Shown here: positions 34,221-41,392 of the stretch, in pieces | Layout of the letters: each line of letters begins with the position of its first letter | Numbering within the stretch: position 1 is the first letter of the stretch | Assembly (NCBI GenBank): GCA_000434435.1 | Contig: FR895540.1 | Coordinates: 1-51,466 of the forward strand | Source: Firmicutes bacterium CAG:475 | GTDB taxonomy: Bacteria > Bacillota > Clostridia > Christensenellales > CAG-917 | Direction: 5' to 3' | Length of the DNA: 51,466 bases | Position numbers and translations under genes: made by a program | The notes under the pieces: model-generated | What the model was told of the DNA's origin: nothing | The model's input: only the letters and a program-made list of their open reading frames with translations | Database searches by the model: none

Positions 34221-34272
34221 GGAGAAGTCGCGTTTACTTGGTACTGCGTACCAAACACGCTCTTCCCCGCAA
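34221..34272 (+). pseudogene. degenerate tRNA-Ser-like remnant
   Basis: The 19 bp TATCTCTTGGAGAAGTCGC (34213-34231) recur exactly at 34273-34291, where they lead into the functional tRNA-Ser. In the first copy GGAGAAG could pair with CTTCCCC (34262-34268, one mismatch), followed by GCA as a CCA-like tail, but the middle of the tRNA is replaced by a single hairpin (TTGGTAC-TGC-GTACCAA). It looks like a tRNA-Ser copy that has lost its D, anticodon and T arms. A stretch of 41 bp separates the two repeats. Confidence 0.5.
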
Positions 34273-34280
34273 TATCTCTT

Positions 34281-34373
34281 GGAGAAGTCGCCTAGTTTGG
34301 TCGAGGGCGCGCGACTGGAAATCGCGTAACCGTCAAAAGCGGTTCAAGAGTTCGAATCTCTTCTTCTCCGCCA
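34281..34373 (+). tRNA. tRNA-Ser (anticodon GGA)
   Basis: 93 nt, reading UCC/UCU codons. Acceptor stem GGAGAAG/CTTCTCC, discriminator G and encoded CCA; anticodon stem CGCGA/TCGCG with loop CTGGAAA (anticodon at 34317-34319); long class II variable arm (ACCG...CGGT); T arm AAGAG-TTCGAAT-CTCTT. The 5' and 3' ends are both repeated in the neighbourhood. Confidence 0.96.
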
Positions 34374-34380
34374 ACACCTG

Positions 34381-34404
34381 AAACCCTACTAAACAGTAGG
34401 GTTT
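34381..34404 (+). terminator. terminator-like hairpin 1 after tRNA-Ser
   Basis: Perfect 10-bp stem AAACCCTACT / AGTAGGGTTT with loop AAAC, 7 nt after the CCA; only a poor T-run follows (CGTGTTTCTG), so termination may be incomplete. Confidence 0.6.
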
Positions 34405-34418
34405 CGTGTTTCTGTCAA

Positions 34419-34537
34419 GGAGATTTTGTGCGGCGATGCCGCACGCAACTGCGTTGCCGAACTCTTCGTTGCACACTCCGCTTTGCGAAATCTATTTCGC
34501 TCGCTTCGCTGTTGGGCGAATCTCTTCTTCTCCGCCA
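34419..34537 (+). other. structured unit ending in a tRNA-Ser 3' end copy (unit 2)
   Basis: Ends with a 21-nt exact copy of the tRNA-Ser 3' end (CGAATCTCTTCTTCTCCGCCA, 34517-34537 versus 34353-34373). A GGAGA at 34419 could pair with its TCTCC. Between them are strong hairpins: GTGCGGC-GAT-GCCGCAC, GCAAC-TGC-GTTGC, GCGAAA-TCTA-TTTCGC. No tRNA cloverleaf and no coding frame. A terminator follows at once. Either an integration scar or a tRNA-derived RNA. Confidence 0.5.
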
Positions 34538-34539
34538 CG

Positions 34540-34579
34540 AAATGCAATCCTGCTTAACCCGTAGGGTTGCATTTTTTTT
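34540..34579 (+). terminator. terminator 2 in the tRNA-Ser array
   Basis: 12-bp stem AAATGCAATCCT / AGGGTTGCATTT (one G-T pair), 11-nt loop, then eight Ts; begins 3 nt after the second CCGCCA. Confidence 0.88.
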
Positions 34580-34613
34580 GCGCAAATCATTGTGCTTACA
34601 CATATTGACTTGC

Positions 34614-34723
34614 GGAGAAAAAAGCATAAATGCGTAGCATTGCAGGATTGCAAAAGCGGCAGGAGACCTGAGGAGCAAAGAGATGTTTGTTGCCAGCAAC
34701 AACTTACGTCTTCTTCTCCGCCA
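34614..34723 (+). other. structured unit ending in a tRNA-Ser 3' end copy (unit 3)
   Basis: Ends with TCTTCTTCTCCGCCA (34709-34723), a third copy of the tRNA-Ser 3' end; GGAGAA at 34614, within GCGGAGAA, is complementary to TTCTCCGC at that end. Internal hairpins include GCAT-AA-ATGC and GTTGC-CA-GCAAC. A weak promoter-like TTGCGC-17-CATATT precedes it at 34578-34606. No coding frame. A terminator follows. Confidence 0.45.
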
Positions 34724-34728
34724 ATCAA

Positions 34729-34769
34729 AAAAACCGACATAGGCGTTTTCAGACTTTCAATCGGTTTTT
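34729..34769 (+). terminator. terminator 3 in the tRNA-Ser array
   Basis: AAAAACCGA ... TCGGTTTTT with a 23-nt loop, 5 nt after the third CCGCCA. Convergent with the downstream GNAT gene. Confidence 0.7.
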
Positions 34770-34887
34770 GAAGTGGATATTAAGTTGCAACGGCATATTA
34801 TAGCAAGGTATGCCAATCTCCTTTTTTCTAATCATAACACATGCAAAAACTCATTGCAATACACATATGCAACATCGCATCTCGTAT

Positions 34888-35394
34888 TTATATTATTCTG
34901 TCCGTTACGACAACGGTGTAATACTCTTGTTCGCACTCTATTCCCGTCGGCACAAGACCTAGTTTTTGCCAAAATGATTTTGCTTGCGGATTTGTTTTAA
35001 CATAGCCGAGTCTAACGTGCGTATAGCCCTTGGCAGCAAGTTGCTTGAAACAAGACGAAACTATTTTGCTTCCGACGCCCCTGCCCTGATATGCCGCCGC
35101 AACCATAAACAGACCTATAAAAACGGTTTGTTTGTCGGGATATTTTTCAATCAAGTCAAGCACTGCAACTAGATTATTGCCGTCGAAAAAACCAACGAAG
35201 TGTTTGTCGGCGATGCTTTTCCCGTCGGGAAGCGCGCACATATCGTATTCAACAGACTGAATCGTGGGCGGTGGCGGACAATGCTCGAAATAAAGCGGAT
35301 TTGACTCATATAAGTCCAAAACCGTTTGAGCATCGCACTTTTCAAGGTGGCGAACTTGATATTTTGAAGATAGTTTTTCGATATTAATAAACAA
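34888..35394 (-). CDS. GNAT family N-acetyltransferase
   Basis: 168 aa. The acetyl-CoA loop QGRGVGSKIVSSCF lies near residue 107, and the C-terminal NPQAKSFWQKLGLVPTG is typical GNAT motif B. Substrate unknown. The only conventional start in frame is TTG at 35394, but a -10-like TATAAT (35395-35400) abuts it, so the true start is uncertain; an ATT at 35388 is the seventh base after that hexamer. Divergent from the gene at 35449 and convergent with the tRNA-Ser array. Confidence 0.85.
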   Translation of the reverse strand: MFINIEKLSSKYQVRHLEKCDAQTVLDLYESNPLYFEHCPPPPTIQSVEYDMCALPDGKSIADKHFVGFFDGNNLVAVLDLIEKYPDKQTVFIGLFMVAAAYQGRGVGSKIVSSCFKQLAAKGYTHVRLGYVKTNPQAKSFWQKLGLVPTGIECEQEYYTVVVTDRII

Positions 35395-35409
35395 ATTATA
35401 TAACTACGT

Positions 35410-35439
35410 CTGGCAAAAATCCATCAAATATGTTATATT
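35410..35439 (+). promoter_or_regulatory. promoter of the 35449-36221 pair, near-leaderless
   Basis: CTGGCA, 18-bp spacer, TATATT; only 9 nt separate the -10 from the ATG at 35449 and no ribosome site is present. Confidence 0.55.
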
Positions 35440-35448
35440 TAAAACGAT

Positions 35449-35871
35449 ATGGAAAACGATGCGATTATCAAATTTGAAAATACAAACGAACTCTCTGTTG
35501 GCGAGTTTGCGAAAATCGTTGCAAGTTGCTACGCTTGCAAGGTTTTCACGCGTACTTTCGAAAACAGAGTTATCGTTGCTATCGACACGTTTTTGCCGGG
35601 ATACGACGAGGGCGTTTGCAACGTTTTGGAAAAAGTCGGCAACAGCGTAGAAATCTCTGACAACCGCTCGGTTACCGATTATTGGGAGATTATGGACGTA
35701 GATATGCGCTTGCACAAAGAAAAGATATGTAAAATCGAAAGCGAATACGGATTGAGTTTTGCGGACGGCAATTTTATATCCGCTTTCCCCTACGACGTAA
35801 GCAAACTTCAAGACAACGTTGCCAAATTCAACGAAGCGTTGTTTAAACTTGCAAAAATCGACGAGGATTGA
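35449..35871 (+). CDS. small DUF1828-like protein, first of a related pair
   Basis: 140 aa, soluble, acidic. A central segment (VIVAIDTFLPGYDEGVCNV followed by VEISDNRSVTDY) and the later IESEYGLSFADGNFISAF resemble, in order and spacing, those of the next gene and the DUF1828-type pattern (a bounded beta sheet ending in a D-rich turn). Function unknown; DUF1828 proteins are often found with mobile or defence genes, but nothing here proves that. Overlaps the next gene's start region, so the two are one operon. Confidence 0.75.
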   Translation: MENDAIIKFENTNELSVGEFAKIVASCYACKVFTRTFENRVIVAIDTFLPGYDEGVCNVLEKVGNSVEISDNRSVTDYWEIMDVDMRLHKEKICKIESEYGLSFADGNFISAFPYDVSKLQDNVAKFNEALFKLAKIDED

Positions 35872-35876
35872 ACCAC

Positions 35877-36221
35877 ATGAACGTTTTGACTGCCGTAAAA
35901 CAAATTGAAAGCAAATATCCCGTGCAACGTATCGCAGACGATTTTTACGAAATTCCGACGGGATATTTTACTCGCAGTGGCGAAGGGATATCCCTATATC
36001 TCATAGATATGCAAGGCAAACTCTATCTCAGCGATTGCGCGGATACGGCAAACGGAATTGGCGAAAAATTGACCGAAAATCAGCTTTGCGAATTGGCGGC
36101 GGAACACGGCTTTTCACTTGACGACTGGCACGTTGTGAAAGAATACGAAAGCGTTGCGGACGTAGACGATTTTGTAAAAATGATTTCCGACGCTTTTTGC
36201 GACGATCTGTACACGCTTTAA
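35877..36221 (+). CDS. small DUF1828-like protein, second of a related pair
   Basis: 114 aa from ATG at 35877 (GAGGA upstream within the preceding gene). YFTRSGEGISLYLIDMQGK and LYLSDCADT give the DUF1828-like core; AAEHGFSLDDWHVVKEY and VDDFVKMISDAF align with the tail of the first gene, implying an ancient duplication. Product probably cytoplasmic. The two proteins may form a hetero-pair. A 200-bp gap follows with no further gene. Confidence 0.75.
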   Translation: MNVLTAVKQIESKYPVQRIADDFYEIPTGYFTRSGEGISLYLIDMQGKLYLSDCADTANGIGEKLTENQLCELAAEHGFSLDDWHVVKEYESVADVDDFVKMISDAFCDDLYTL

Positions 36222-36364
36222 GACGTGCCGTAAACTTGTTCCACTTCTTGTCCGAGACAAACGAAAAACTCGCTTACACGATGCTTTCCAAAGCAAAATT
36301 GCCTGATTTGCAGCGTTTTCCGTGATTTTTGCACACACATTCGCATACATTTTAAATGTATTAT

Positions 36365-36393
36365 TTACAAAATCTACATTGCATGTTATCATC
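36365..36393 (+). promoter_or_regulatory. promoter of the CNNM gene
   Basis: TTTACA, 17-bp spacer, TATCAT, about 27 nt before the ATG. Confidence 0.6.
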
Positions 36394-36419
36394 GAAATAT
36401 CAAAATTTTAGGAGATTAT

Positions 36420-37781
36420 ATGGGCAACTTACTTGGCGCAACCGCTGACCCTGACCCACTCAGTACGATATTATCGTCTATTTTTATCGTTGTTTTGGTG
36501 CTGTTTTCGGGATTTTTCTCGGCAACGGAAACCGCATTCAGCTCTGTCAACAGAACGAAACTCAAACTTAAAGCGCAAGGCGGCAACAAATCTGCGCAAA
36601 ACGCTTTAAAACTTCTTGACAAATTCGACAAACTTCTCTCAACCATCCTTGTGGGAAACAACCTTGTCAACATCACTCTTTCAGTACTTTTCAACAATAT
36701 TTTCGAAAGCGTGATTCCCGATCCGGCGGTAAGCGGCATCGTTTCGGTCGCCGTGTCCACCGTGATCGTTTTGACGTTTGGCGAAATCACCCCCAAAATG
36801 ATTGCAAAGGAAAATTCCGAGCGTATCTGCATGGCGTTCGGCTACCCCATCCGCGCAATTCAAATCATACTCTATCCGATTACGATTGTTTTTACAGGGT
36901 TGAAATTCGTTTTGAACAAGATTTTCAAATCTCGCGACGACGACAAAATCACAGAAGAAGAATTGCTTTCAATGGTCGAAGAAGCGCAAGAGGACGGCTC
37001 TCTCGACTCACAAGAGCGCGAGCTTATTTCGAGCGCAATAGAATTTGACGACTGCGAAGTGCAAGACATTCTCGTTCCGAGAGTCAACGTCATTGCCGTG
37101 CCGACCAATATGGCGATGGACAAAATCAAGGCGATTTTCCTCGAATACAACTATTCGAGATTGCCCGTCTACAAGGATTCCATCGATCAAATCGTTGGCA
37201 TGATCCACAACATCGACTTCTTCACTGCTCTTGAAAAAGGCGAGAAGAACATAAAAAATTACATAACGCCGGTTGCGGTGGCAACCGAGCATATGAAGAT
37301 ATCCGCATTGCTCAAAAGCATGCAACGCCAAAAAGTGCATATGGCTGTTGTCGTTGACGAGTACGGCGGAACGCTGGGTATAGTCACCCTCGAAGACATC
37401 CTTGAAGAACTCGTAGGTGAGATTTGGGACGAACACGACGAAGTTGTCAACTACTTCACCAAAATCGACGATGAAAATTATCTCGTAGACGGTCGTGCGG
37501 AACTCGATGATTTCTTCAAAGAATTTAATATCGACGAAAACGAAACGGAAAATTTCGACTCTCAAACCGTCAGCGGTTGGGTTATCGAGCAATTCGGAGA
37601 AATTCCAAAAAAGTCGCAATCTTTCGATTTCAAAAATCTCACGATCGTGGTCAATAAACTCACTGCACGCAAGATCATCGAAATCAAGGTCAGGATCAAT
37701 CCTCAAAAGGAGGAAGAGGATGAACAAGAGCAAAAGTTCAAACTCTTTGACAAACACGAAAAAGAGGAACAAAAAGACTGA
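36420..37781 (+). CDS. CNNM/CBS-domain membrane protein (CorB/HlyC-type)
   Basis: 453 aa. DUF21/CNNM transmembrane domain (about 15-165; FSGFFSATETAFSSVNRTKL and GEITPKMIAKENSE are family signatures), a cytoplasmic CBS pair (about 210-345; DILVPRVNVIAVP, GGTLGIVTLEDILEELVGEI) and a CorC_HlyC C-terminal domain (about 360-435), then a charged tail. Homologues (MpfA, CorB) act in Mg export or homeostasis. AGGAG precedes the ATG. Monocistronic. Confidence 0.95.
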   Translation: MGNLLGATADPDPLSTILSSIFIVVLVLFSGFFSATETAFSSVNRTKLKLKAQGGNKSAQNALKLLDKFDKLLSTILVGNNLVNITLSVLFNNIFESVIPDPAVSGIVSVAVSTVIVLTFGEITPKMIAKENSERICMAFGYPIRAIQIILYPITIVFTGLKFVLNKIFKSRDDDKITEEELLSMVEEAQEDGSLDSQERELISSAIEFDDCEVQDILVPRVNVIAVPTNMAMDKIKAIFLEYNYSRLPVYKDSIDQIVGMIHNIDFFTALEKGEKNIKNYITPVAVATEHMKISALLKSMQRQKVHMAVVVDEYGGTLGIVTLEDILEELVGEIWDEHDEVVNYFTKIDDENYLVDGRAELDDFFKEFNIDENETENFDSQTVSGWVIEQFGEIPKKSQSFDFKNLTIVVNKLTARKIIEIKVRINPQKEEEDEQEQKFKLFDKHEKEEQKD

Positions 37782-37832
37782 TTTATTGCAATTTAGCGTT
37801 GCAAACGAAACTTAAATTTTCAAAATTCAGAG

Positions 37833-37866
37833 GAAAGCCACCGCTTAGGTGGCTTTCTATTTTTTG
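37833..37866 (+). terminator. terminator of the CNNM gene
   Basis: 10-bp stem GAAAGCCACC / GGTGGCTTTC, loop GCTTA, followed by TATTTTTT. Confidence 0.9.
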
Positions 37867-37912
37867 ATTAAAAATTCGTACGCCTTTTTATTTACGGGCT
37901 CTTTTTACAAGC

Positions 37913-37939
37913 GAAAAGGACGGAAATTCCGTCCTTTTC
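37913..37939 (-). terminator. terminator of the flavin-reductase-like gene
   Basis: 13-bp inverted repeat GAAAAGGACGGAA / TTCCGTCCTTTTC, 26 nt after the minus-strand stop. It converges with the CNNM terminator 46 bp away. Confidence 0.8.
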
Positions 37940-37965
37940 AAACAAAATCGAATATACGATTTAAC

Positions 37966-38877
37966 TTATTTCTTTTTCTCTTCCCTGCGCTTGTCGTTGA
38001 TGATTGCAAGAGCTTTTTCGTCGATAAGGGATATACCTTCGCTCTTTGCGATTTCAACCATTTGCGTGAGAGCTGCTTTGAGGAACACTCTGGGGATCTT
38101 TGTCAGTTTTGCGCATGCCTCGTCGGTAAATTTGACTTGCGGGTCGATTCTCGACGCCGCATATTTGACGGAGTTGACGTCCCCTTCCTTTGCCTGAATC
38201 TTTTCGGGATAAGGCTTTTTGAAACGAGAGCACCAGAAGTTTGTGCTATCGCGATAGCCATAATCGACGGGCACAGGCGGATAATTGTATCTTGAAACGC
38301 CGTTGATGATTGAATCGTAATACTCCTCTTTCATCCAGATTTTGTCGATTTTGAGGATAAAGTGCGCGCCGAACTTACTTGTAATTCCGTTGAAATTGCG
38401 ATACGGCGGTTCGTAGCCTTCAAGGCAACCGGGCTTATCGAGATATGCGTCTTCCAAAGAACTGTCCCACGTACACTCAAACACTTGAAATGCTTCTTCG
38501 ACGATTTGCGGACGGTCGCCGCCGAGCACGCTGTCACGCAACGTGAAGATGCAATCTTTCATTTTTTGCTCGGTCGTGTCGCCGGGGAACCCCAATCTCA
38601 CCGCTTCTTTAAAGAACTTTTTGTTGTCGGGGATAAAGTTGAGCGCAACTTTGCCCGTGCGCAAAATGTTTTGAGCGGTATTAGACGAGTTTCTGACCTC
38701 CAAAATCATCGCGTAATAGTCTTTGCCTGCGATGTAATACGGGAAGCAAAGAGAATACGAGCCGATGTTGGTTTGTCCGCTTTCCGACACCGTCGAGGCA
38801 AGCACGACGGGCATGGGGAAAAACGAAGACGTTTGATAAAAGTTGTCCACGATACGCAAATCTTTAAATTCGCTCAT
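37966..38877 (-). CDS. flavin-reductase-like protein with C-terminal PCP_red-like domain
   Basis: 303 aa. Residues 10-190 look like the FMN-binding split barrel of flavin reductases (MPVVLASTVSESGQTNIGSYS near 22-42, LRTGKVALNFIPD). The C-terminal 55 residues (DPQVKFTDEACAKLTKIPR, then helices ending IINDKRREEK) match the small helical PCP_red domain first seen in light-independent protochlorophyllide reductase subunits and now known in many anaerobe redox proteins. Probably an FMN oxidoreductase of unknown substrate. AGAAGG precedes ATG; own terminator. Confidence 0.8.
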   Translation of the reverse strand: MSEFKDLRIVDNFYQTSSFFPMPVVLASTVSESGQTNIGSYSLCFPYYIAGKDYYAMILEVRNSSNTAQNILRTGKVALNFIPDNKKFFKEAVRLGFPGDTTEQKMKDCIFTLRDSVLGGDRPQIVEEAFQVFECTWDSSLEDAYLDKPGCLEGYEPPYRNFNGITSKFGAHFILKIDKIWMKEEYYDSIINGVSRYNYPPVPVDYGYRDSTNFWCSRFKKPYPEKIQAKEGDVNSVKYAASRIDPQVKFTDEACAKLTKIPRVFLKAALTQMVEIAKSEGISLIDEKALAIINDKRREEKKK

Positions 38878-38931
38878 AGTTTACCTTCTATAAAATTGTT
38901 TACGATATTATAACGCGTTAGATACTCGAAA

Positions 38932-40578
38932 TTATTTCAAACTTCTCACGGTGTAGCCCTCTTTTGCAAGCACACGCAATTGAAGGTTGAGTTGGTCGAT
39001 AAACTCTTTGTTGGAAGAAGTTTTGACAATCATATTGATAAGGTTTTCGGTTGCTTCGGCGTTGTCGGCGTTCGACAAAAGTTTGCGGATACCCCACGTG
39101 CCTTCGAGTTCGCTGGGCGTAAGGAGCAATTCTTCCTTTCTCGTACCGCTCTTTGCAAGGTCGATTGCGGGGAAAATTCTCTTTTCGCTGAGTCTGCGGT
39201 CGAGATGAATTTCCATATTGCCCGTGCCTTTAAACTCTTCGAAAATGACGTCGTCCATACGACTTCCCGTGTCAACAAGCGCGGTTGCGATGATGGTGAG
39301 CGATCCGCCGTTTTCGATGTTTCTTGCCGAGCCGAAAAAGCGTTTGGGACTATGCAATGCGCCCGGATCGATACCGCCGGAGAGCGTTCTGCCCGTAGGC
39401 GGAATCGTGAGGTTGTACGCTCTTGCAAGTCTTGTGAGCGAGTCGAGCAAAATCACGACGTCTTTGCCCATTTCGACAAGACGTTTTGCGCGTTCGAGCA
39501 ACATTTCGGCAGTCTTTGTGTGATGCTCGGGAAGTTCGTCAAACGTCGAATACACCACTTCGCCCTTTATGGAGCGTTGCATATCCGTGACTTCCTCGGG
39601 GCGTTCGTCGATGAGAAGCACTTTGAGTTCGATGTCGGGATAGTTGGTTGCGATGGAGCTTGCAATCATTTTCAGAAGCGTCGTCTTACCGGCTTTCGGG
39701 GGTGAAACGATGATGCCTCTTTGACCTTTTCCGATAGGCGATACGAGGTCGATGCAGCGAGTTGCAAACTCTCTGGGCGCAACTTCGAGGCGAATACGCT
39801 CGTCGGGATAAATTGGCACGAGATCGTCGAAATTGGGACGTTTGCCCACTTTGTCGGATTCGATGCCGTTGATCGTTGTTACGCTCACGACTGCGGACGG
39901 TCTGCCCTCTTGCACCTTTTTGCAAAGAGAAGTCACGTAGTCGCCTCTACGCAATCCGTATTGTTTAATTTTCATTGCGGACACGTAAGCGTCCATTTCG
40001 TTAAATTCACCGTTTTTTACGCGCAAAAAGCCGTATCCGTCGGGGTTGATTTCAAGATATCCTTCACGGATTTGTTCGGTTTCTTCATCATCTTTGCGTT
40101 CTGCGATAACGTTGTCGCGTTGCACTTGATTTTGGTTTTGATTGCGGAAATTGTTTTGTTTTTGACCGTAATTGTTTTGATTGAAGCCGTTGTTGGAATA
40201 TTGTTTTTGATTTTGTTGAGCGAATTGGCGCGTCGGCTGATATTTTGGTCTTTCAAATCCCTTAGGAAGCGAAATTTCGCCTATGACCTCAACTTTTGCG
40301 GGAGACGGCGTGAGAATTTGCTCGGGTTGAGCAAGGTTTTGAGCAATTTGCGGTTTTTCGCTTGTCGTTTGTTCGGTTGCATCGCCATACTTTTTAGGGC
40401 GACCGCGTCTCGGAGCTTGCGGCGGCTCTATTTCACCGTTGGTGATTTTAAAGACCATATCGACAAGTTCTGCCTTGTTCATTTTCGTTGGCGCGCTTAT
40501 GCCGACTTCTTTTGCAAGGGCGCGCATTTCGAAAATGCTTTTTGCCTCTAATTCTGATTTTGAGAATTTTTGCATCAT
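38932..40578 (-). CDS. rho: transcription termination factor Rho with Q/N-rich insert
   Basis: 548 aa RNA-dependent ATPase hexamer. An N-terminal Rho_N helical module (residues 5-47) precedes a linker; then the cold-shock-like RNA-binding domain (GYGFLRV near 185), Walker A PPKAGKTTLL near 308, LIDERPEEVTDM, and the C-terminal ring. The linker contains residues 118-153 in which 23 of 36 are Gln or Asn, as in the prion-forming Rho of Clostridium botulinum. ATG at 40578 or the adjacent one at 40575 follows AGGTG; the GTG at 40584 is part of that site. Confidence 0.96.
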   Translation of the reverse strand: MMQKFSKSELEAKSIFEMRALAKEVGISAPTKMNKAELVDMVFKITNGEIEPPQAPRRGRPKKYGDATEQTTSEKPQIAQNLAQPEQILTPSPAKVEVIGEISLPKGFERPKYQPTRQFAQQNQKQYSNNGFNQNNYGQKQNNFRNQNQNQVQRDNVIAERKDDEETEQIREGYLEINPDGYGFLRVKNGEFNEMDAYVSAMKIKQYGLRRGDYVTSLCKKVQEGRPSAVVSVTTINGIESDKVGKRPNFDDLVPIYPDERIRLEVAPREFATRCIDLVSPIGKGQRGIIVSPPKAGKTTLLKMIASSIATNYPDIELKVLLIDERPEEVTDMQRSIKGEVVYSTFDELPEHHTKTAEMLLERAKRLVEMGKDVVILLDSLTRLARAYNLTIPPTGRTLSGGIDPGALHSPKRFFGSARNIENGGSLTIIATALVDTGSRMDDVIFEEFKGTGNMEIHLDRRLSEKRIFPAIDLAKSGTRKEELLLTPSELEGTWGIRKLLSNADNAEATENLINMIVKTSSNKEFIDQLNLQLRVLAKEGYTVRSLK

Positions 40579-40676
40579 TTTCACCTATATTCGAACTTAG
40601 CGTCCGAAAAAAATTTATATTACTTTTTTAATGCCAAACGGCGTATTTTGGTGTTATGCGTCATGGAGTATATCGT

Positions 40677-40702
40677 CCGTTGCCGACAGAAGTCGGCAAC
40701 GG
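40677..40702 (-). terminator. possible terminator or hairpin downstream of UPF0173 gene
   Basis: Perfect 11-bp stem CCGTTGCCGAC / GTCGGCAACGG with a 4-nt loop, 20 nt after the stop, but no T-run on the minus strand; may act as a Rho-type or processing hairpin. Confidence 0.4.
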
Positions 40703-40721
40703 CTTAAAAAGCGTAAATAAA

Positions 40722-41375
40722 TTATTTTGAAAGTTTGTCAAGCACCAAAACTTTTGTTTCTTCGCCGTCAAAATCGGCTCTGTCGAATTCAACCGTGCAA
40801 GAGTCTGCGTAAACGATGTTTTCGTCGTCGAAAAGGGACAAAAACTCATTGACTTTGTCGATGTCAAACTCGCAATCTTTGGTCTTGTAGTGCATGGGGA
40901 TCACGACATCGGGCATGATACGATCGACGTATTCTTTTGCTTGTTGCGCATCTATCGTATAGTTGCCTCCGACAGGAACGAGCAACACGTTTACGGGCAT
41001 AAGAGATTCAACCAAAATTGCGTTGCACTCCTCGCCGATGTCGCCCATATGGCACACGTCAACACCGTCCATACGATATTTGAAAATGATATTTTCCCCT
41101 CTCAGACTGCCCTTTTTATCATCGTGATACGAGCGTTGAGCAAGGATATGTACGCCGCCGATTTCGTATGCGCCCACTCTGTTGAGCACTGTGGGATCGC
41201 CGCCTACTTTCGAAACGCAGCAATGATCGTTGTGTGCGTGAGAAACCGTGACGATGTCTGCATCGACGTCGGGCATCTCATAGCCTACGTATGAATGATA
41301 AGGATCGGTGACAATCTTCGTTCCCGTGCTCTCTTCAAGCAAAAACGAGGAATGACCAAGCCATGTGATTTTCAT
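40722..41375 (-). CDS. UPF0173 metal-dependent hydrolase (MBL fold)
   Basis: 217 aa. MKITWLGHSSFLLE start, the metal motif SHAHNDHC near 46, GGVHILAQRSYHD and HMGDIGEE, and PMHYKTKD near 165 are those of the UPF0173 metallo-beta-lactamase family. Substrate unknown. AAGGAG 5 nt before ATG; starts 17 nt after prs and is probably co-transcribed. Confidence 0.9.
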   Translation of the reverse strand: MKITWLGHSSFLLEESTGTKIVTDPYHSYVGYEMPDVDADIVTVSHAHNDHCCVSKVGGDPTVLNRVGAYEIGGVHILAQRSYHDDKKGSLRGENIIFKYRMDGVDVCHMGDIGEECNAILVESLMPVNVLLVPVGGNYTIDAQQAKEYVDRIMPDVVIPMHYKTKDCEFDIDKVNEFLSLFDDENIVYADSCTVEFDRADFDGEETKVLVLDKLSK

Positions 41376-41392
41376 CTTTTACTCCTTTTGTG

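Noticed and set aside
34117..34329. 70-codon frame across the tRNA-Ser region
   Set aside because: Runs through palindromes and the tRNA itself; no coding features.
34415..34740. Minus-strand frames of 82-95 codons over the tRNA array
   Set aside because: Formed by the repeats; no start context and they cross three terminators.
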